This document shows positions 19,067 through 29,324 of a stretch of 64,000 nucleotides of DNA, piece after piece; position 1 is the first letter of the stretch; each line of letters opens with the position of its first letter. The translations under genes were made by a program, and so were the position numbers. Location of the stretch: contig CANQSM010000002.1 of assembly GCA_947626525.1 (NCBI GenBank), positions 1 through 64,000 of the forward strand, given 5' to 3'. Under the pieces are notes generated by a model. It did not search any database. It was not told the origin of the DNA and worked only from the letters and a program-made list of their open reading frames with translations. The DNA comes from an uncultured Phocaeicola sp. Its GTDB lineage: Bacteria; Bacteroidota; Bacteroidia; Bacteroidales; Bacteroidaceae.

Positions 19067-21115
19067 TTATTCAGTCACAGTCAGGATCTCATCATCTTGG
19101 AAATGAATAGTACCCGGATTCTGATCTTGATCGGTCCAGCCAATAGTCTGTCCCAGCCATTCATTATTGTCCAATACCGTTGCATCCAAACCGTTGATAT
19201 AATAATTACCACGCCAAAGAATATTCACCGGATTATCGCTATTATCTTTATCTGCTGGCGTCAATGGATCTGCTAAATAAAAATGGCTTTTATAGAAAGC
19301 TACCAATTGACTTAATTGGGCCTGAAAATCAGCATGGTCTGGGTCCGCTCCCAACACTGCACGTTCTTCAAACAATGGGTCCTTGTCGCCAATATATTCC
19401 GATGTTTTCACTACCAACATCTTCGAGTGACGGCAAGTGCCATTCAGTGGAGCCAATCCAAGGGCTGTACAAGTATTCACATTACTCAACTTAAGTTCTT
19501 CACCCTGTCCTCCATCATAAAGTAACCAGCGCCATAAATCCCATGAACGCTTTCCTTCGTAAGCCAATTCTATCTGACGCTCTTTCAAGCAAGCTGCAAT
19601 AGCTTGATAGCGATCCGCAACACTACCTAAACCATAATTATTGGTAGCAGGTATACCTACTCGTCCGCGAATTTCACCAATACATCTTACCGCTTCAGTA
19701 ACATTCCCTGTAGCAGCATAGCATTCAGCTAGATTCAATACTAATTCAGCAAAACGATATTCATAAATAGTGGTATTGCTGAACTGCAGCTCATCCTCAC
19801 CAAAGGCCGCATTACTCATCTTACGAACAAAACAGGGACTGTTTACCTTGTTTTCATCACTACCAGACAAGCTATATTGATCATCGGTAGGAGGAAGATT
19901 GAACCATTGATAAGCCCATACAATATCTTCCGGATTTTCTTTACTGCCCCATTTTACACCACTAAAAGCAAAAGTACGATAGAAACGAGGGTCACGATTC
20001 AAAATAAAATCCATACTTTCGTTTTTAATCTTCACAGCCTCTGTAGCCGGTGTTCCATCAGCCATCGGGAACGCATCAATTAACTCAACAGGAACTGAAA
20101 CACCCCCGTTACCGCCCTGAGAAGTTAAACGAATATCTTTTTCCCATCCGTTATGTTCGGAATAGCCCGTATTATCTTTCGAGTTCAGTTTAACAATTAG
20201 CGCTTCCTTATTCCCGCTATTCGTATTATCATTTGTACCCAACATCTCGGCCCAGCCTTTTGCATTAACACACTGTCCCAAACCATAACCTGCATTTTCT
20301 GCAGCTTCACGAGCCAATTGGGTAGCTTTCAAAGCAATCTGCCAACGAATATTCTGCGGATTGTCCCAGTCTTTATTAAACAACGGGCTGGCATACGTCA
20401 GCAACACACGACTTTTGTAAGCCAAAGCCCCCACACTAGTCAAGCGTCCATAGTTTACCGAAGCATTCGGCCATACAGCGGGGAGTAAACGAGATGCTTC
20501 GTCCAAATCCTTCACAATCTGATCGACACACTGTGTAACGGAAGAACGCGGATAACCATTTTCTATAACCTCTGCATTAATCACTGTGGTCACAATAGGT
20601 ACCGGACCGTAACAGCGAACCAGCTCAAACAACTGCATGGCACGCAAAAAGAGCATTTGTCCCTTTGCATAACGTTTCGACTCATCACTTACGTTCTTCA
20701 TTCCATCCAATTCGCCAAGCAACACATTACACAGACGTATGCGCGAGTAAGCATTGTTATTATCTTTAGTATCCAATTTGTTACCAAAATATCCTTTCAT
20801 AAAATATTCATTCAGGTCACTCACACCAGAAGCTGTCGAAGTCTCACCAGCCATTTTGCCGTTATTGTCAATTCCCCATGCCTCCTCAGTCAGGTTATTC
20901 CGGTTCACCCACGAAGTGATAACCACCTTACGAGGGTCAGAATAACCATGAAAGAATCGGTCATATACACCGGCAACATACCAGCTAAGACGAGTTTCGG
21001 AATCAAAATCATCATATTTCTCATAGGTTTTCATGTCGAGGAACGAATCACTGCATCCCGAAAAGAAGAAGCTCATGGCCAAAGCTCCTACATATAATAG
21101 ACTTTTCTTTTTCAT
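19067..21115 (-). CDS. SusD/RagB-type glycan-binding lipoprotein (operon A)
   Basis: The start is placed at ATG 21115 (MKKKSLLYVGALAMSFFFSGCSDSFLDMK), giving 682 residues; the track start at 21172 overlaps the SusC stop region and lacks a signal. Lipobox FFSGC, the AKGQMLFLRAMQLFELVRCYGPVPIV helix pair, YGRLTSVGALAYKSRVLLTYASPLFN, RDPRFYRTFAFSGVKWG and KERQIELAYEGKRSWDLWRWLLYDGGQG are typical. It is close to the SusD at 36576 (shared YDGGQG...LSDVNTCTALG type text). It lies 26 bp after the headless SusC, so its expression depends on whether that gene is joined to a promoter. Confidence 0.92.
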   Translation of the reverse strand: MKKKSLLYVGALAMSFFFSGCSDSFLDMKTYEKYDDFDSETRLSWYVAGVYDRFFHGYSDPRKVVITSWVNRNNLTEEAWGIDNNGKMAGETSTASGVSDLNEYFMKGYFGNKLDTKDNNNAYSRIRLCNVLLGELDGMKNVSDESKRYAKGQMLFLRAMQLFELVRCYGPVPIVTTVINAEVIENGYPRSSVTQCVDQIVKDLDEASRLLPAVWPNASVNYGRLTSVGALAYKSRVLLTYASPLFNKDWDNPQNIRWQIALKATQLAREAAENAGYGLGQCVNAKGWAEMLGTNDNTNSGNKEALIVKLNSKDNTGYSEHNGWEKDIRLTSQGGNGGVSVPVELIDAFPMADGTPATEAVKIKNESMDFILNRDPRFYRTFAFSGVKWGSKENPEDIVWAYQWFNLPPTDDQYSLSGSDENKVNSPCFVRKMSNAAFGEDELQFSNTTIYEYRFAELVLNLAECYAATGNVTEAVRCIGEIRGRVGIPATNNYGLGSVADRYQAIAACLKERQIELAYEGKRSWDLWRWLLYDGGQGEELKLSNVNTCTALGLAPLNGTCRHSKMLVVKTSEYIGDKDPLFEERAVLGADPDHADFQAQLSQLVAFYKSHFYLADPLTPADKDNSDNPVNILWRGNYYINGLDATVLDNNEWLGQTIGWTDQDQNPGTIHFQDDEILTVTE

Positions 21116-21141
21116 AATCGTAACTATATTATATATTATTG

Positions 21142-24100
21142 TTAGAATGTTACATTCACACCCAAAGACCACGTACGCAAAGTTGGATAATCAGCATTTC
21201 CAGCATTATACATATTGCGGTAATGATCGGGATACGGATTGTATAAGTCCCACAAATTATTACCCGACAAATTCAACCGCACACTCTGCATACGCAACGG
21301 AGCAATCCATTTCTTCGGCAATGAATAGGCAATAGTCAGGTTACGCACATAGCAACGGAATGTTTCAATGGCCCAGAAATCGGAATCGGCCAGTACAGAA
21401 CCTCCAATCACGCGGTCACATCCCAAATTCGGATAAGCACCATTCGGGTTTGTTTCCTCGTCAAACATATCTTTCCAGAACGAGTCGGGGCTCCATACGG
21501 TTTTTCCACCTCCTGTTTTAATGTCCACTCGGTCAATGAAACGCACACCACCCCATGAAGTAGCAATATTAATACGGAACGACAAATTCTTCCAACTCCC
21601 ACCCAAACGGGTTGTGAATCCTTGCGAATCTTTTCGACCACAAAGTCGTGCATAATCTTGTTCTTTGTTAATCTGTCCATTAGGAGCTTGTTGTACACCG
21701 TCCTTCATTTCACCTCCCAAATCTTGATAAGCCAACATACCAAGACGTAATTCGTCTTTCTTTTCTTTACCAAAGTATTTCGGAGTAGTACCTGCCGCAT
21801 TAGCGTGTTCAGTCAAGTAATTCCAATAACTGTCAATATCCTCTTGTGTGCGCAAAATACCGTCGCCTGTAGAAGTTCCTTTCCACACTTTAAAGCCATA
21901 TTTAGCAAATGTGGTAGAGAGCCCTTCTTTCCATGATGTAGAACTAGGATAAGCATTGTCGCGCAAACCTGGAACCCACTTCTTGATACGGCTATCATTA
22001 ATACCATAATCCAAGCCAATATCGTATTTAAAATCACCAATCTGATCACGCCAAGTCAATGAAAGCTCAGCTCCGTAAGTATCTACACGTCCCCAATTTT
22101 CTTCAGCATATTGTCCACCGGCATAAATAGGAATACCTGGTTGACTAGCCATATCTTTATTCAAAATTTCATCATTGATATCATAATATAAATCTAATGT
22201 AGCTCCTAAACGGCCTCCTAAGAAACGCATATCAAAACCAACATTAAACTTATCTACAACTTCCCATTTCACATCTCTGTTAGGTGAAGTGTCCGGGAGC
22301 AAACGAGTACCTCTGTTTCCACCATTTGAACCAAACTGCATACCTTCCAACTTCGTACTATAAACTTGTTTCCATTTCCATGCCTTCAAATTATCACGTC
22401 CTGTACGTCCCCACAAAGCACGAATCTTCATGTATTCCATCCAAGGCAGTTTATCCTTGAACCAGTTCTCTTCCGAAATAACCCATCCGGCAGAAATACC
22501 AGGGAAAAAGCCCCAATAGTTCTCTGGAGCAAATTTGGTAGAAGCGTCCGAACGGAAAATGAACTGTAACATGTAACGGTCAAGATAATTATAACTTACA
22601 CGTCCTAAATAAGACAACGAACCGGATTCTCCTTTCCTAGTAACAGTATTATCCGAGCTCAAAGCTGAGGTGCCATCAGGTTTCACAGTCTGAGGTCCAC
22701 CCACGCCTAAAAACGTATCAGACATATCGGATGCCAAGTTTTCAAAAGCTATAAGGCGTTCCGAATATTCCGATTCGCTACGTTCGATACCAAACATGGC
22801 TGCAATGGAGTGATTACCAAATTTACCATCGTAGTTGACATAGAAGTTATACTGCTGATTCTTCGATACCATATCGGTAAAATTGAGCTGTGTATTCTTA
22901 TCAAATGTCTTTAACGCAAAATTACTTAAAGGAATATCTTCCGGTAAATGTTGACCTACTTTCGGTTGAGATTTCATATATACAATATCATAAGGAAATG
23001 CAGCTTGCTCGGATACGTTTGTCGTATATGAAGTAGCATAGCTTCCACGAATAGTCAATCCTTTGATAAATGGTACTTCATAAGTTAAAGAAAGGTTAGA
23101 ACCCCAACTATTCATGTCCTGATTGCTGTATGAACCGTTCTCCCGTAATGCAAAATAGTTCCAACTTGATACACTATTATTGGCAAAGCTCGGATTCCGA
23201 TAAAAATTCTCATACGGAGCCAACCAATATTCCTCTCCATCTTCCATTGTAATGCTCCATGGCATGAAATCAGGAATATGATGCAACACATTGTAATCAG
23301 CCTTTTCACTGGCTGCTCCACCGTAAGCATCAAAACGTGCGCCTTTCGTATAAATAGAACGTGTCTTTCCTTCATTACCCGAAACAGAAGCCGACAATTT
23401 TACATCAGAAGTCAATTTAATGTCTACCCCGGCACGATAAGTAAAACGTGAATAATCCTGTCCACCCAAATTGGCGCCCTGATTCATGTAACTTGCACCT
23501 GCAAAATAAGTGGCACGTTCAGATCCTCCGCTTACGTTCAAAGTATGGGTCTGATTGAACGCAGCTTTCCATCCAGCTTCATCTAACCAATCATAATGAT
23601 AACCATCCAATGCCGTAATTTCTTCATCGCTAAACAACTTGTTTGTTTCTGAACGTTTAGCCTGATTAGAACCTATTAAAAAAGCATTATGAAAACGTCC
23701 ATAATCCGAACCTCTCAGCACTTTTGAATGACTAATTGCATCGCTAATAGCAAATTTGCCTGAATAACTAATGCTCGGCACTCCATTCTTTCCTCGTTTA
23801 GTTTTCACTAAAATAGCACCATTAGCTGCACGAGAACCATAAATAGCCGCACTCGCATCACGTAATACAGTAATGCTTTCTACTTCCGATGGATCAAGCA
23901 TATTGAACTGTTCCATACTTGGCAAACCATTCGTTCCTAGCTGAATAACATCGTCAATGATAATTAACGGAATGTTATTACCACCATCTTTTGATAAACC
24001 ATTCATAGTCTTTGCCTGACGGATGTAGATTTCATTATTCAACGCTCCACCCGGACGACTTGAACCCAAATCCACACTCAGACCATTAATCTCACCTTGC

Positions 24101-24384
24101 AAAGCTTCCGCCAAAGTGGTAACAGGCAAATCTTCCAAATCCTTAGCCGAAATGGTAGAGACAGATCCGGTTACGTTCTTCATTCTTTGTGTTCCATAAC
24201 CTACTACTACCACTTCATTCAGCTTTTGCGTATCTTCCAACAACGTTATCTTCAAAACGTCCGTTTTTGGAGTAATTTCTTGTGAAAGATACCCGATGTA
24301 AGTAATGTTAAGCTTCCCTCCTTCAGGTACATCAAGGGAAAATTTACCATCAAAGTCTGATATAGTACCCGTGGTACTTCCCAC
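21142..24384 (-). CDS. SusC-type TonB-dependent transporter without start region or signal peptide (silent cassette, operon A)
   Basis: The frame begins at a GTG inside the carboxypeptidase-regulatory-like domain (GSTTGTISDFDGKFSLDVPE) and continues through NEVVVVGYGTQRMKNVTGSV, a normal plug (ESITVLRDASAAIYGSRAANGAILVKTK) and a full barrel ending LRTWSLGVNVTF. About 45 N-terminal residues, including the signal peptide, are absent, and upstream DNA has no SusC homology. Everything else is intact, which argues against decay and for a stored cassette. The break lies exactly at GTACCACGGGTAC (site A). Joining to the stub at 39239 would keep the frame and give about 1125 residues. Its closest relative in the window is the SusC at 32922, but it has no STN domain. 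Confidence 0.9.
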   Translation of the reverse strand: MGSTTGTISDFDGKFSLDVPEGGKLNITYIGYLSQEITPKTDVLKITLLEDTQKLNEVVVVGYGTQRMKNVTGSVSTISAKDLEDLPVTTLAEALQGEINGLSVDLGSSRPGGALNNEIYIRQAKTMNGLSKDGGNNIPLIIIDDVIQLGTNGLPSMEQFNMLDPSEVESITVLRDASAAIYGSRAANGAILVKTKRGKNGVPSISYSGKFAISDAISHSKVLRGSDYGRFHNAFLIGSNQAKRSETNKLFSDEEITALDGYHYDWLDEAGWKAAFNQTHTLNVSGGSERATYFAGASYMNQGANLGGQDYSRFTYRAGVDIKLTSDVKLSASVSGNEGKTRSIYTKGARFDAYGGAASEKADYNVLHHIPDFMPWSITMEDGEEYWLAPYENFYRNPSFANNSVSSWNYFALRENGSYSNQDMNSWGSNLSLTYEVPFIKGLTIRGSYATSYTTNVSEQAAFPYDIVYMKSQPKVGQHLPEDIPLSNFALKTFDKNTQLNFTDMVSKNQQYNFYVNYDGKFGNHSIAAMFGIERSESEYSERLIAFENLASDMSDTFLGVGGPQTVKPDGTSALSSDNTVTRKGESGSLSYLGRVSYNYLDRYMLQFIFRSDASTKFAPENYWGFFPGISAGWVISEENWFKDKLPWMEYMKIRALWGRTGRDNLKAWKWKQVYSTKLEGMQFGSNGGNRGTRLLPDTSPNRDVKWEVVDKFNVGFDMRFLGGRLGATLDLYYDINDEILNKDMASQPGIPIYAGGQYAEENWGRVDTYGAELSLTWRDQIGDFKYDIGLDYGINDSRIKKWVPGLRDNAYPSSTSWKEGLSTTFAKYGFKVWKGTSTGDGILRTQEDIDSYWNYLTEHANAAGTTPKYFGKEKKDELRLGMLAYQDLGGEMKDGVQQAPNGQINKEQDYARLCGRKDSQGFTTRLGGSWKNLSFRINIATSWGGVRFIDRVDIKTGGGKTVWSPDSFWKDMFDEETNPNGAYPNLGCDRVIGGSVLADSDFWAIETFRCYVRNLTIAYSLPKKWIAPLRMQSVRLNLSGNNLWDLYNPYPDHYRNMYNAGNADYPTLRTWSLGVNVTF
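24365..24377 (-). other. Putative inversion site A inside the headless SusC gene
   Basis: GTACCACGGGTAC on the minus strand encodes part of GSTTGT. Over 22 bp (24364-24385) the sequence is identical, in inverted orientation, to 39373-39394 at the SusC stub. Outside this block the flanks are unrelated on the upstream side. It is the natural crossover point for restoring a complete SusC. Confidence 0.75.
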
Positions 24385-24472
24385 ATAAAAATATAGATGA
24401 GCGGGGAGTCTTGTAAAAGAAGGTAATAGACAAAGAATACAAATTTAAGTTTCTATTTAGCAAAAGAATATC

Positions 24473-24480
24473 TATCTTTG
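24473..24480 (+). promoter_or_regulatory. -7 box of the ychF promoter
   Basis: TATCTTTG matches TAnnTTTG and lies 50 bp upstream of ychF. A TTTC at 24450-24453, 19 bp upstream, may serve as a weak -33 element. Confidence 0.55.
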
Positions 24481-24530
24481 CATCCCAAATAAATGAGTTG
24501 AATATAACAAAAGAAGAAACATAAGATATT

Positions 24531-25634
24531 ATGAGTTTACAATGTGGCATAGTCGGCCTGCCGAATGTAGGCAAATCGACTCTTTTTAACTGCCTGTCAA
24601 ATGCTAAGGCGCAGGCGGCCAATTTTCCTTTCTGTACAATTGAACCCAATGTAGGGGTTATCACTGTCCCCGATGAACGTTTGAACAAATTGGCGGAACT
24701 GGTTCACCCGGGACGTATTGTTCCTACTACTGTTGAAATTGTGGATATCGCCGGCTTGGTAAAGGGTGCGAGCAAGGGAGAAGGATTGGGAAACAAATTC
24801 TTGGCCAATATCCGGGAAACAGACGCTATCCTTCATGTTTTACGTTGTTTTGAAGATGAGAATGTGACACACGTGGATGGGAACGTAGACCCTGTACGTG
24901 ATAAGGAAATTATTGATACGGAACTTCAGCTGAAAGATTTGGAAACAATTGAAAGCCGTATTCAGAAGATACAGAAACAGGCTCAGACTGGAGGAGACAA
25001 ACAGGCTAAACTGACTTATGATGTGTTAGTGAAATATAAAGAGGCATTAGAACAAGGTAAATCGGCCCGTACCGTACAGTTCGAAGGCAAAGACGAACAA
25101 AAGGTTGCTAAAGAACTCTTTCTGCTCACCTCTAAACCAGTGCTCTATGTATGTAACGTAGACGAAGCAAGTGCTGTCAGCGGGAACAAATATGTGGAAC
25201 AAGTTCGTGAGGCAATCAAGGAAGAAGAAGCAAACCTGTTAATTGTTGCGGCTAAGATCGAATCGGAAATTGCCGAACTCGAAACGTATGATGAGCGGCA
25301 AATGTTTCTCTCGGAGATAGGTTTGGAAGAATCGGGAGTAAACCGTTTAATCAAGGCCGCTTACCAATTACTGAATCTGGAAACCTTCATCACCGCAGGA
25401 GAAATGGAAGTGAAAGCCTGGACTTATCAAAAAGGATGGAAAGCACCACAATGCGCAGGAGTGATTCATACTGATTTTGAGAAAGGATTTATACGTGCCG
25501 AGGTGATTAAATATGAAGATTACCTGAAATATGGTTCGGAAGCTGCCGTACGCGAAGCCGGAAAACTGGGAGTAGAAGGAAAAGAATATATCGTACAGGA
25601 CGGAGACATCATGCATTTCCGTTTCAATGTATAA
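24531..25634 (+). CDS. ychF: YchF/OLA1-type ribosome-associated ATPase
   Basis: A 367-residue Obg-like P-loop protein. G1 is GLPNVGKSTLFNCLSNAKAQAANFPFCTIEPNVG, G3 is VDIAGLVKGASKGEGLGNKFL, and the position of the guanine-specificity motif reads NVDEAS, the NxxE form that makes this family bind ATP. A coiled region covers about residues 130-185 and a TGS domain occupies the C-terminus (AWTYQKGWKAPQCAGVIHTDFEKGFIRAEVI). The protein binds ribosomes and is linked to translation and oxidative-stress response. It is followed after 18 bp by lgt. It lies at the edge of the putative 15-kb invertible segment. Confidence 0.96.
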   Translation: MSLQCGIVGLPNVGKSTLFNCLSNAKAQAANFPFCTIEPNVGVITVPDERLNKLAELVHPGRIVPTTVEIVDIAGLVKGASKGEGLGNKFLANIRETDAILHVLRCFEDENVTHVDGNVDPVRDKEIIDTELQLKDLETIESRIQKIQKQAQTGGDKQAKLTYDVLVKYKEALEQGKSARTVQFEGKDEQKVAKELFLLTSKPVLYVCNVDEASAVSGNKYVEQVREAIKEEEANLLIVAAKIESEIAELETYDERQMFLSEIGLEESGVNRLIKAAYQLLNLETFITAGEMEVKAWTYQKGWKAPQCAGVIHTDFEKGFIRAEVIKYEDYLKYGSEAAVREAGKLGVEGKEYIVQDGDIMHFRFNV

Positions 25635-25652
25635 CAACTAACACTGATTAAA

Positions 25653-26510
25653 ATGAATGAAATACTTTCCATACTTTGGAATCCTAATGTGGATTTCTTT
25701 ACTTTCTTCGGTATTCATATCCGCTACTACTCCCTTTGCTGGATGATTGGCCTTGCACTGGCCTATTTCATCGTTCAGAAATTATATAAACAACAGAGAA
25801 TCAAGCCTGAGCTTTTTGATCCGTTGTTTATCTACTGTTTCTTCGGTATTCTTATCGGAGCGCGTTTAGGACACTGTCTATTCTATGAACCGGGATACTA
25901 TCTGGCTCATCCGCTAGATATCATTTCTCCTTTCCGCCAAACGGCCGCAGGATGGAAATTTACGGGTTACGAAGGATTGGCCAGTCATGGGGGTACCATT
26001 GGCCTCATGATTGCTTTGTGGCTGTATGTCCGTAAGACAAAAGTGAATATTATACGGGTATTGGACAATATTGCCATTGCTACTCCTATCACCGCCTGTT
26101 TCATCCGTTTAGGAAATTTAATGAATTCCGAAATCGTAGGTAATCCCACTACCCTGCCCTGGGGATTTATTTTCGCACGCAACGGAGAAGATTTTGCCCG
26201 GCATCCGGCACAATTATACGAAGCCATTGCCTACCTGATTATTTTCATGATAGGATGGTATCTCTATAAAAAACACACGGAAAGAGTAGATACCGGATTC
26301 TTTTTCGGCTATTGTCTGACCTCTATTTTCACATTCCGATTCTTTGTAGAATTTGTGAAAGCCGCACAGGTAGATTTCGAAAACGGTATGTTGCTGAATA
26401 TGGGACAATGGTTGAGTATTCCCTTTATCATTATAGGTGTAGCTTGTATGATAGGCAGAAAATGGATACGCCGCTTTTCAAGCAACCGGCAGGAAAAGAA
26501 AAAAGTATGA
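25653..26510 (+). CDS. lgt: Prolipoprotein diacylglyceryl transferase
   Basis: A 285-residue membrane enzyme that transfers diacylglycerol from phosphatidylglycerol to the lipobox cysteine of prolipoproteins. About seven hydrophobic segments are visible. The family signature appears as [19 protein letters not shown] and [18 protein letters not shown], and [16 protein letters not shown] is also characteristic. It is cotranscribed with ychF (18-bp gap) and converges on mutS with only 5 bp between stops. The many SusD and other lipoproteins of this window depend on this step. Confidence 0.96.
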   Translation: MNEILSILWNPNVDFFTFFGIHIRYYSLCWMIGLALAYFIVQKLYKQQRIKPELFDPLFIYCFFGILIGARLGHCLFYEPGYYLAHPLDIISPFRQTAAGWKFTGYEGLASHGGTIGLMIALWLYVRKTKVNIIRVLDNIAIATPITACFIRLGNLMNSEIVGNPTTLPWGFIFARNGEDFARHPAQLYEAIAYLIIFMIGWYLYKKHTERVDTGFFFGYCLTSIFTFRFFVEFVKAAQVDFENGMLLNMGQWLSIPFIIIGVACMIGRKWIRRFSSNRQEKKKV

Positions 26511-26515
26511 GGGAC

Positions 26516-29134
26516 CTACTTCCCTCCTACTATCTTCTTGATGTCATTCAGTTTGTTCAGAGCTTCCAATGGAGTAAGGTTATTTACGTCCAGATGAAGT
26601 ATTTCATCGCGTATTTGGCAGAGTACCGGATCGTCCAACTGAAAGAAACTAAGTTGCATGCCTTCCCGACTTTCGGCAATTTCGGCTGTGGGACGCCCGC
26701 CAATACCTTGCTGCCGGTTATCTGTCTCCAATTTTTTTAGAATGTCATTGGCGCGCTTTACTATGCTTTTAGGCATGCCGGCCATTTTTGCTACATGAAT
26801 ACCAAATGAGTGTTCACTTCCTCCCCGCTCCAGTTTACGTAGAAAAATCACCTTATTATCAATCTCTTTCACGGAAACATTGTAGTTTTTGATACGGGGA
26901 AATGCCTTCTCCATCTCATTCAGTTCATGGTAATGGGTGGCAAACAGGGTACGGGCTTTTGCCTTTGGATGTTCATGAATATATTCTACGATAGCCCAAG
27001 CGATAGAGATGCCATCGTAAGTAGAGGTTCCCCGTCCTAACTCGTCAAATAGCACCAAACTGCGAGATGAAATATTGTTCAGAATATCCGCCGCTTCATT
27101 CATCTCTACCATAAAAGTGGATTCTCCTACCGAAATGTTATCACTTGCCCCTACACGTGTGAAAATCTTGTCAACCAATCCAATACGAGCACTCTCTGCC
27201 GGCACGAAACTTCCTATTTGCGCCAATAAGGTAATCAAGGCTGTTTGCCGTAGCAATGCCGATTTACCGGCCATATTCGGTCCGGTAATGATGATGATTT
27301 GTTGTTTTTGGCTATCCAGCATGACATCATTTGCAATATATTTTTCTCCCAAAGGGAGCTGTTTTTCAATGACCGGATGTCTTCCTTGGCGAATATCTAT
27401 GACATCACTGTTTTCTATAACCGGCCGGACATAATTGTTTTCACGTGCCACATTGGCAAAAGAAAGCAAGCAATCCAAGCGGGCTATTTGGTTGGCATTG
27501 ATTTGTATGAAAGGGATAAACTCCATCAATGCTGTTACCAATTCCATATACAAACGACTTTCAAGCATCAGGATACGGTCTTCTGCTCCGAGAATTTTCT
27601 CTTCATACTCTTTCAGCTCCTGCGTAATATAACGTTCCACATTAGCCAAAGTCTGTTTACGTATCCATTCCGAAGGAACTTTCTCCTTATGTGTATTGCG
27701 GACTTCAATATAATAACCAAATACATTGTTGTAACCGATCTTTAGACTGGGTATTCCAGTCAGTTCGCTCTCTCTTTGTTGGATCTGCAAAAGGTAGTCT
27801 TTGCCCGAATAGGCGATATGGCGCAGTTCATCCAATTCGGCATTCACTCCGTCACGGATTATCCCACCTTTGTTCAATAATACAGGAGGATCATTCTGTA
27901 TTTCTTTGGCAATACGCTCGCGTGCTTCGACACATAAATTCAGTTTCTCTCCTATTTTTTTCAGGCTCTCGTTCTCAGCCTGCATACAAGCTTCCTTAAT
28001 AGGTCCAATAGCTTGCAGGGCCACTTTCATTTGTACCATTTCACGAGGAGATATCCGTCCTGCAGCCGCTTTGGAGACAATACGTTCCAAATCGCCAATT
28101 TGGTGTAGTTGCTCTTCCATCAAACCTTTAAAATCGGGTTCACGGAAAAAATAGTCTACAACATCCAGTCGTTCGTTTATCTGCTTCTCATCCCGCAGTG
28201 GAAATACCATCCATCGTTTCAGTAAACGTGCTCCCATGGGACTAATGGTTTTGTCGATGACATCCAGCAAACTGATGCCTTCATTCATCATGCTGCTCAC
28301 CAGCTCTAGGCTACGCACGGTAAACTTGTCCAATCTCACGTATCGGTCTTCCTCGATACGTGAAAGGGCAGTGATATGACTGATTTGCGTATGTTGTGTA
28401 ATCTCCAGATACTGAAGAATGGCACCTGCCGCCACAATGCCATTCTTCAGGTATTCCACTCCAAATCCTTTCAGATTCTTTGTCTCAAAGTGTTTCAGCA
28501 ATTTTTCTCTTGAAGAGCTTTCTGTAAAGACCCAGTCTTCCAGTTCAAAAGTAAAATATTTGCCTGTAAAGGTCCGTTCAAATAGTTCCTTTTTTCCTCT
28601 TTCAAACAAAATTTCTTTCGGAGCAAAGTTGTCAAGCAATTTATCTATGTAGTCATAAGGCCCTTCCGCAGTTAGAAACTCTCCGGTAGAAATGTCCAGA
28701 AAAGCCACTCCACACGCTCCTTTTCCAAAATGCAGCGCCGCAAGAAAATTATTTTCTTTATAATTCAGTATATTGTCATTAATGGAAACCCCCGGTGTAA
28801 CCAACTCGGTAATGCCCCGTTTTACCAATTTGCGGGTTGTTTTCGGGTCTTCCAATTGGTCGCAAATAGCCACCCGTTTTCCCGCGCGTACCAATTTGGG
28901 TAAATAGGTATCCAGTGCGTGATGAGGAAAACCGGCCATCTCTACCGAACGTCCCTGTTGCCCGTTGGCGCGTTTCGTTAAAGTAATGCCCAATATTTCG
29001 GATGCCACAATTGCATCCTCCGAATAGGTTTCATAAAAATCCCCACAGCGAAACAATAATACTGCATCCGGATGTTTGCTTTTTAATTCGAAATATTGTT
29101 TCATCATGGGAGTCAAAACCACTTCGTTTGCCAT
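26516..29134 (-). CDS. mutS: DNA mismatch repair protein MutS
   Basis: An 872-residue MutS1 protein. The N-terminal mismatch-recognition domain has [16 protein letters not shown] with the FxE motif. The clamp and lever regions follow, and the ATPase domain has Walker A ([14 protein letters not shown]), the ST..SMF...E type motif ([18 protein letters not shown]), Walker B ([22 protein letters not shown]) and FATHYHEL. It starts repair by binding mismatches and loops as a dimer. Length is normal. A TATCTTTG -7 box lies upstream. If the 15-kb inversion occurs, mutS changes its direction relative to replication. Confidence 0.97.
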   Translation of the reverse strand: MANEVVLTPMMKQYFELKSKHPDAVLLFRCGDFYETYSEDAIVASEILGITLTKRANGQQGRSVEMAGFPHHALDTYLPKLVRAGKRVAICDQLEDPKTTRKLVKRGITELVTPGVSINDNILNYKENNFLAALHFGKGACGVAFLDISTGEFLTAEGPYDYIDKLLDNFAPKEILFERGKKELFERTFTGKYFTFELEDWVFTESSSREKLLKHFETKNLKGFGVEYLKNGIVAAGAILQYLEITQHTQISHITALSRIEEDRYVRLDKFTVRSLELVSSMMNEGISLLDVIDKTISPMGARLLKRWMVFPLRDEKQINERLDVVDYFFREPDFKGLMEEQLHQIGDLERIVSKAAAGRISPREMVQMKVALQAIGPIKEACMQAENESLKKIGEKLNLCVEARERIAKEIQNDPPVLLNKGGIIRDGVNAELDELRHIAYSGKDYLLQIQQRESELTGIPSLKIGYNNVFGYYIEVRNTHKEKVPSEWIRKQTLANVERYITQELKEYEEKILGAEDRILMLESRLYMELVTALMEFIPFIQINANQIARLDCLLSFANVARENNYVRPVIENSDVIDIRQGRHPVIEKQLPLGEKYIANDVMLDSQKQQIIIITGPNMAGKSALLRQTALITLLAQIGSFVPAESARIGLVDKIFTRVGASDNISVGESTFMVEMNEAADILNNISSRSLVLFDELGRGTSTYDGISIAWAIVEYIHEHPKAKARTLFATHYHELNEMEKAFPRIKNYNVSVKEIDNKVIFLRKLERGGSEHSFGIHVAKMAGMPKSIVKRANDILKKLETDNRQQGIGGRPTAEIAESREGMQLSFFQLDDPVLCQIRDEILHLDVNNLTPLEALNKLNDIKKIVGGK

Positions 29135-29199
29135 TGTTTGTCTATTTTTAATTAGTTGAAATTAGAATACAATCGAGGAGTCATAGCCTTTTGTACGGG

Positions 29200-29207
29200 C
29201 AAAGATA
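29200..29207 (-). promoter_or_regulatory. -7 box of the mutS promoter
   Basis: Minus-strand TATCTTTG fits TAnnTTTG and lies 66 bp upstream of the mutS start. No clear -33 TTTG was found at the expected distance. Confidence 0.5.
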
Positions 29208-29324
29208 CAAAATTTTTTCATTGTTTACGAAGTGTTTTCCCAGAGATTTCGGATATGCCCACCCGGGTGTTTCCTGGTTAGTAACCTGTCACATAATTTA
29301 GGTGAACAATGCTTCCCGACACAA

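Noticed and set aside
18588-19106. 172-codon plus-strand ORF
   Set aside because: It runs across two terminator hairpins and the antisense of the SusD tail fragment; the frame is a shadow.
24350-24688. 112-codon minus-strand ORF upstream of SusC A as a possible alternative start region
   Set aside because: It is in a different frame from SusC A and antisense to the start of ychF; no signal peptide.
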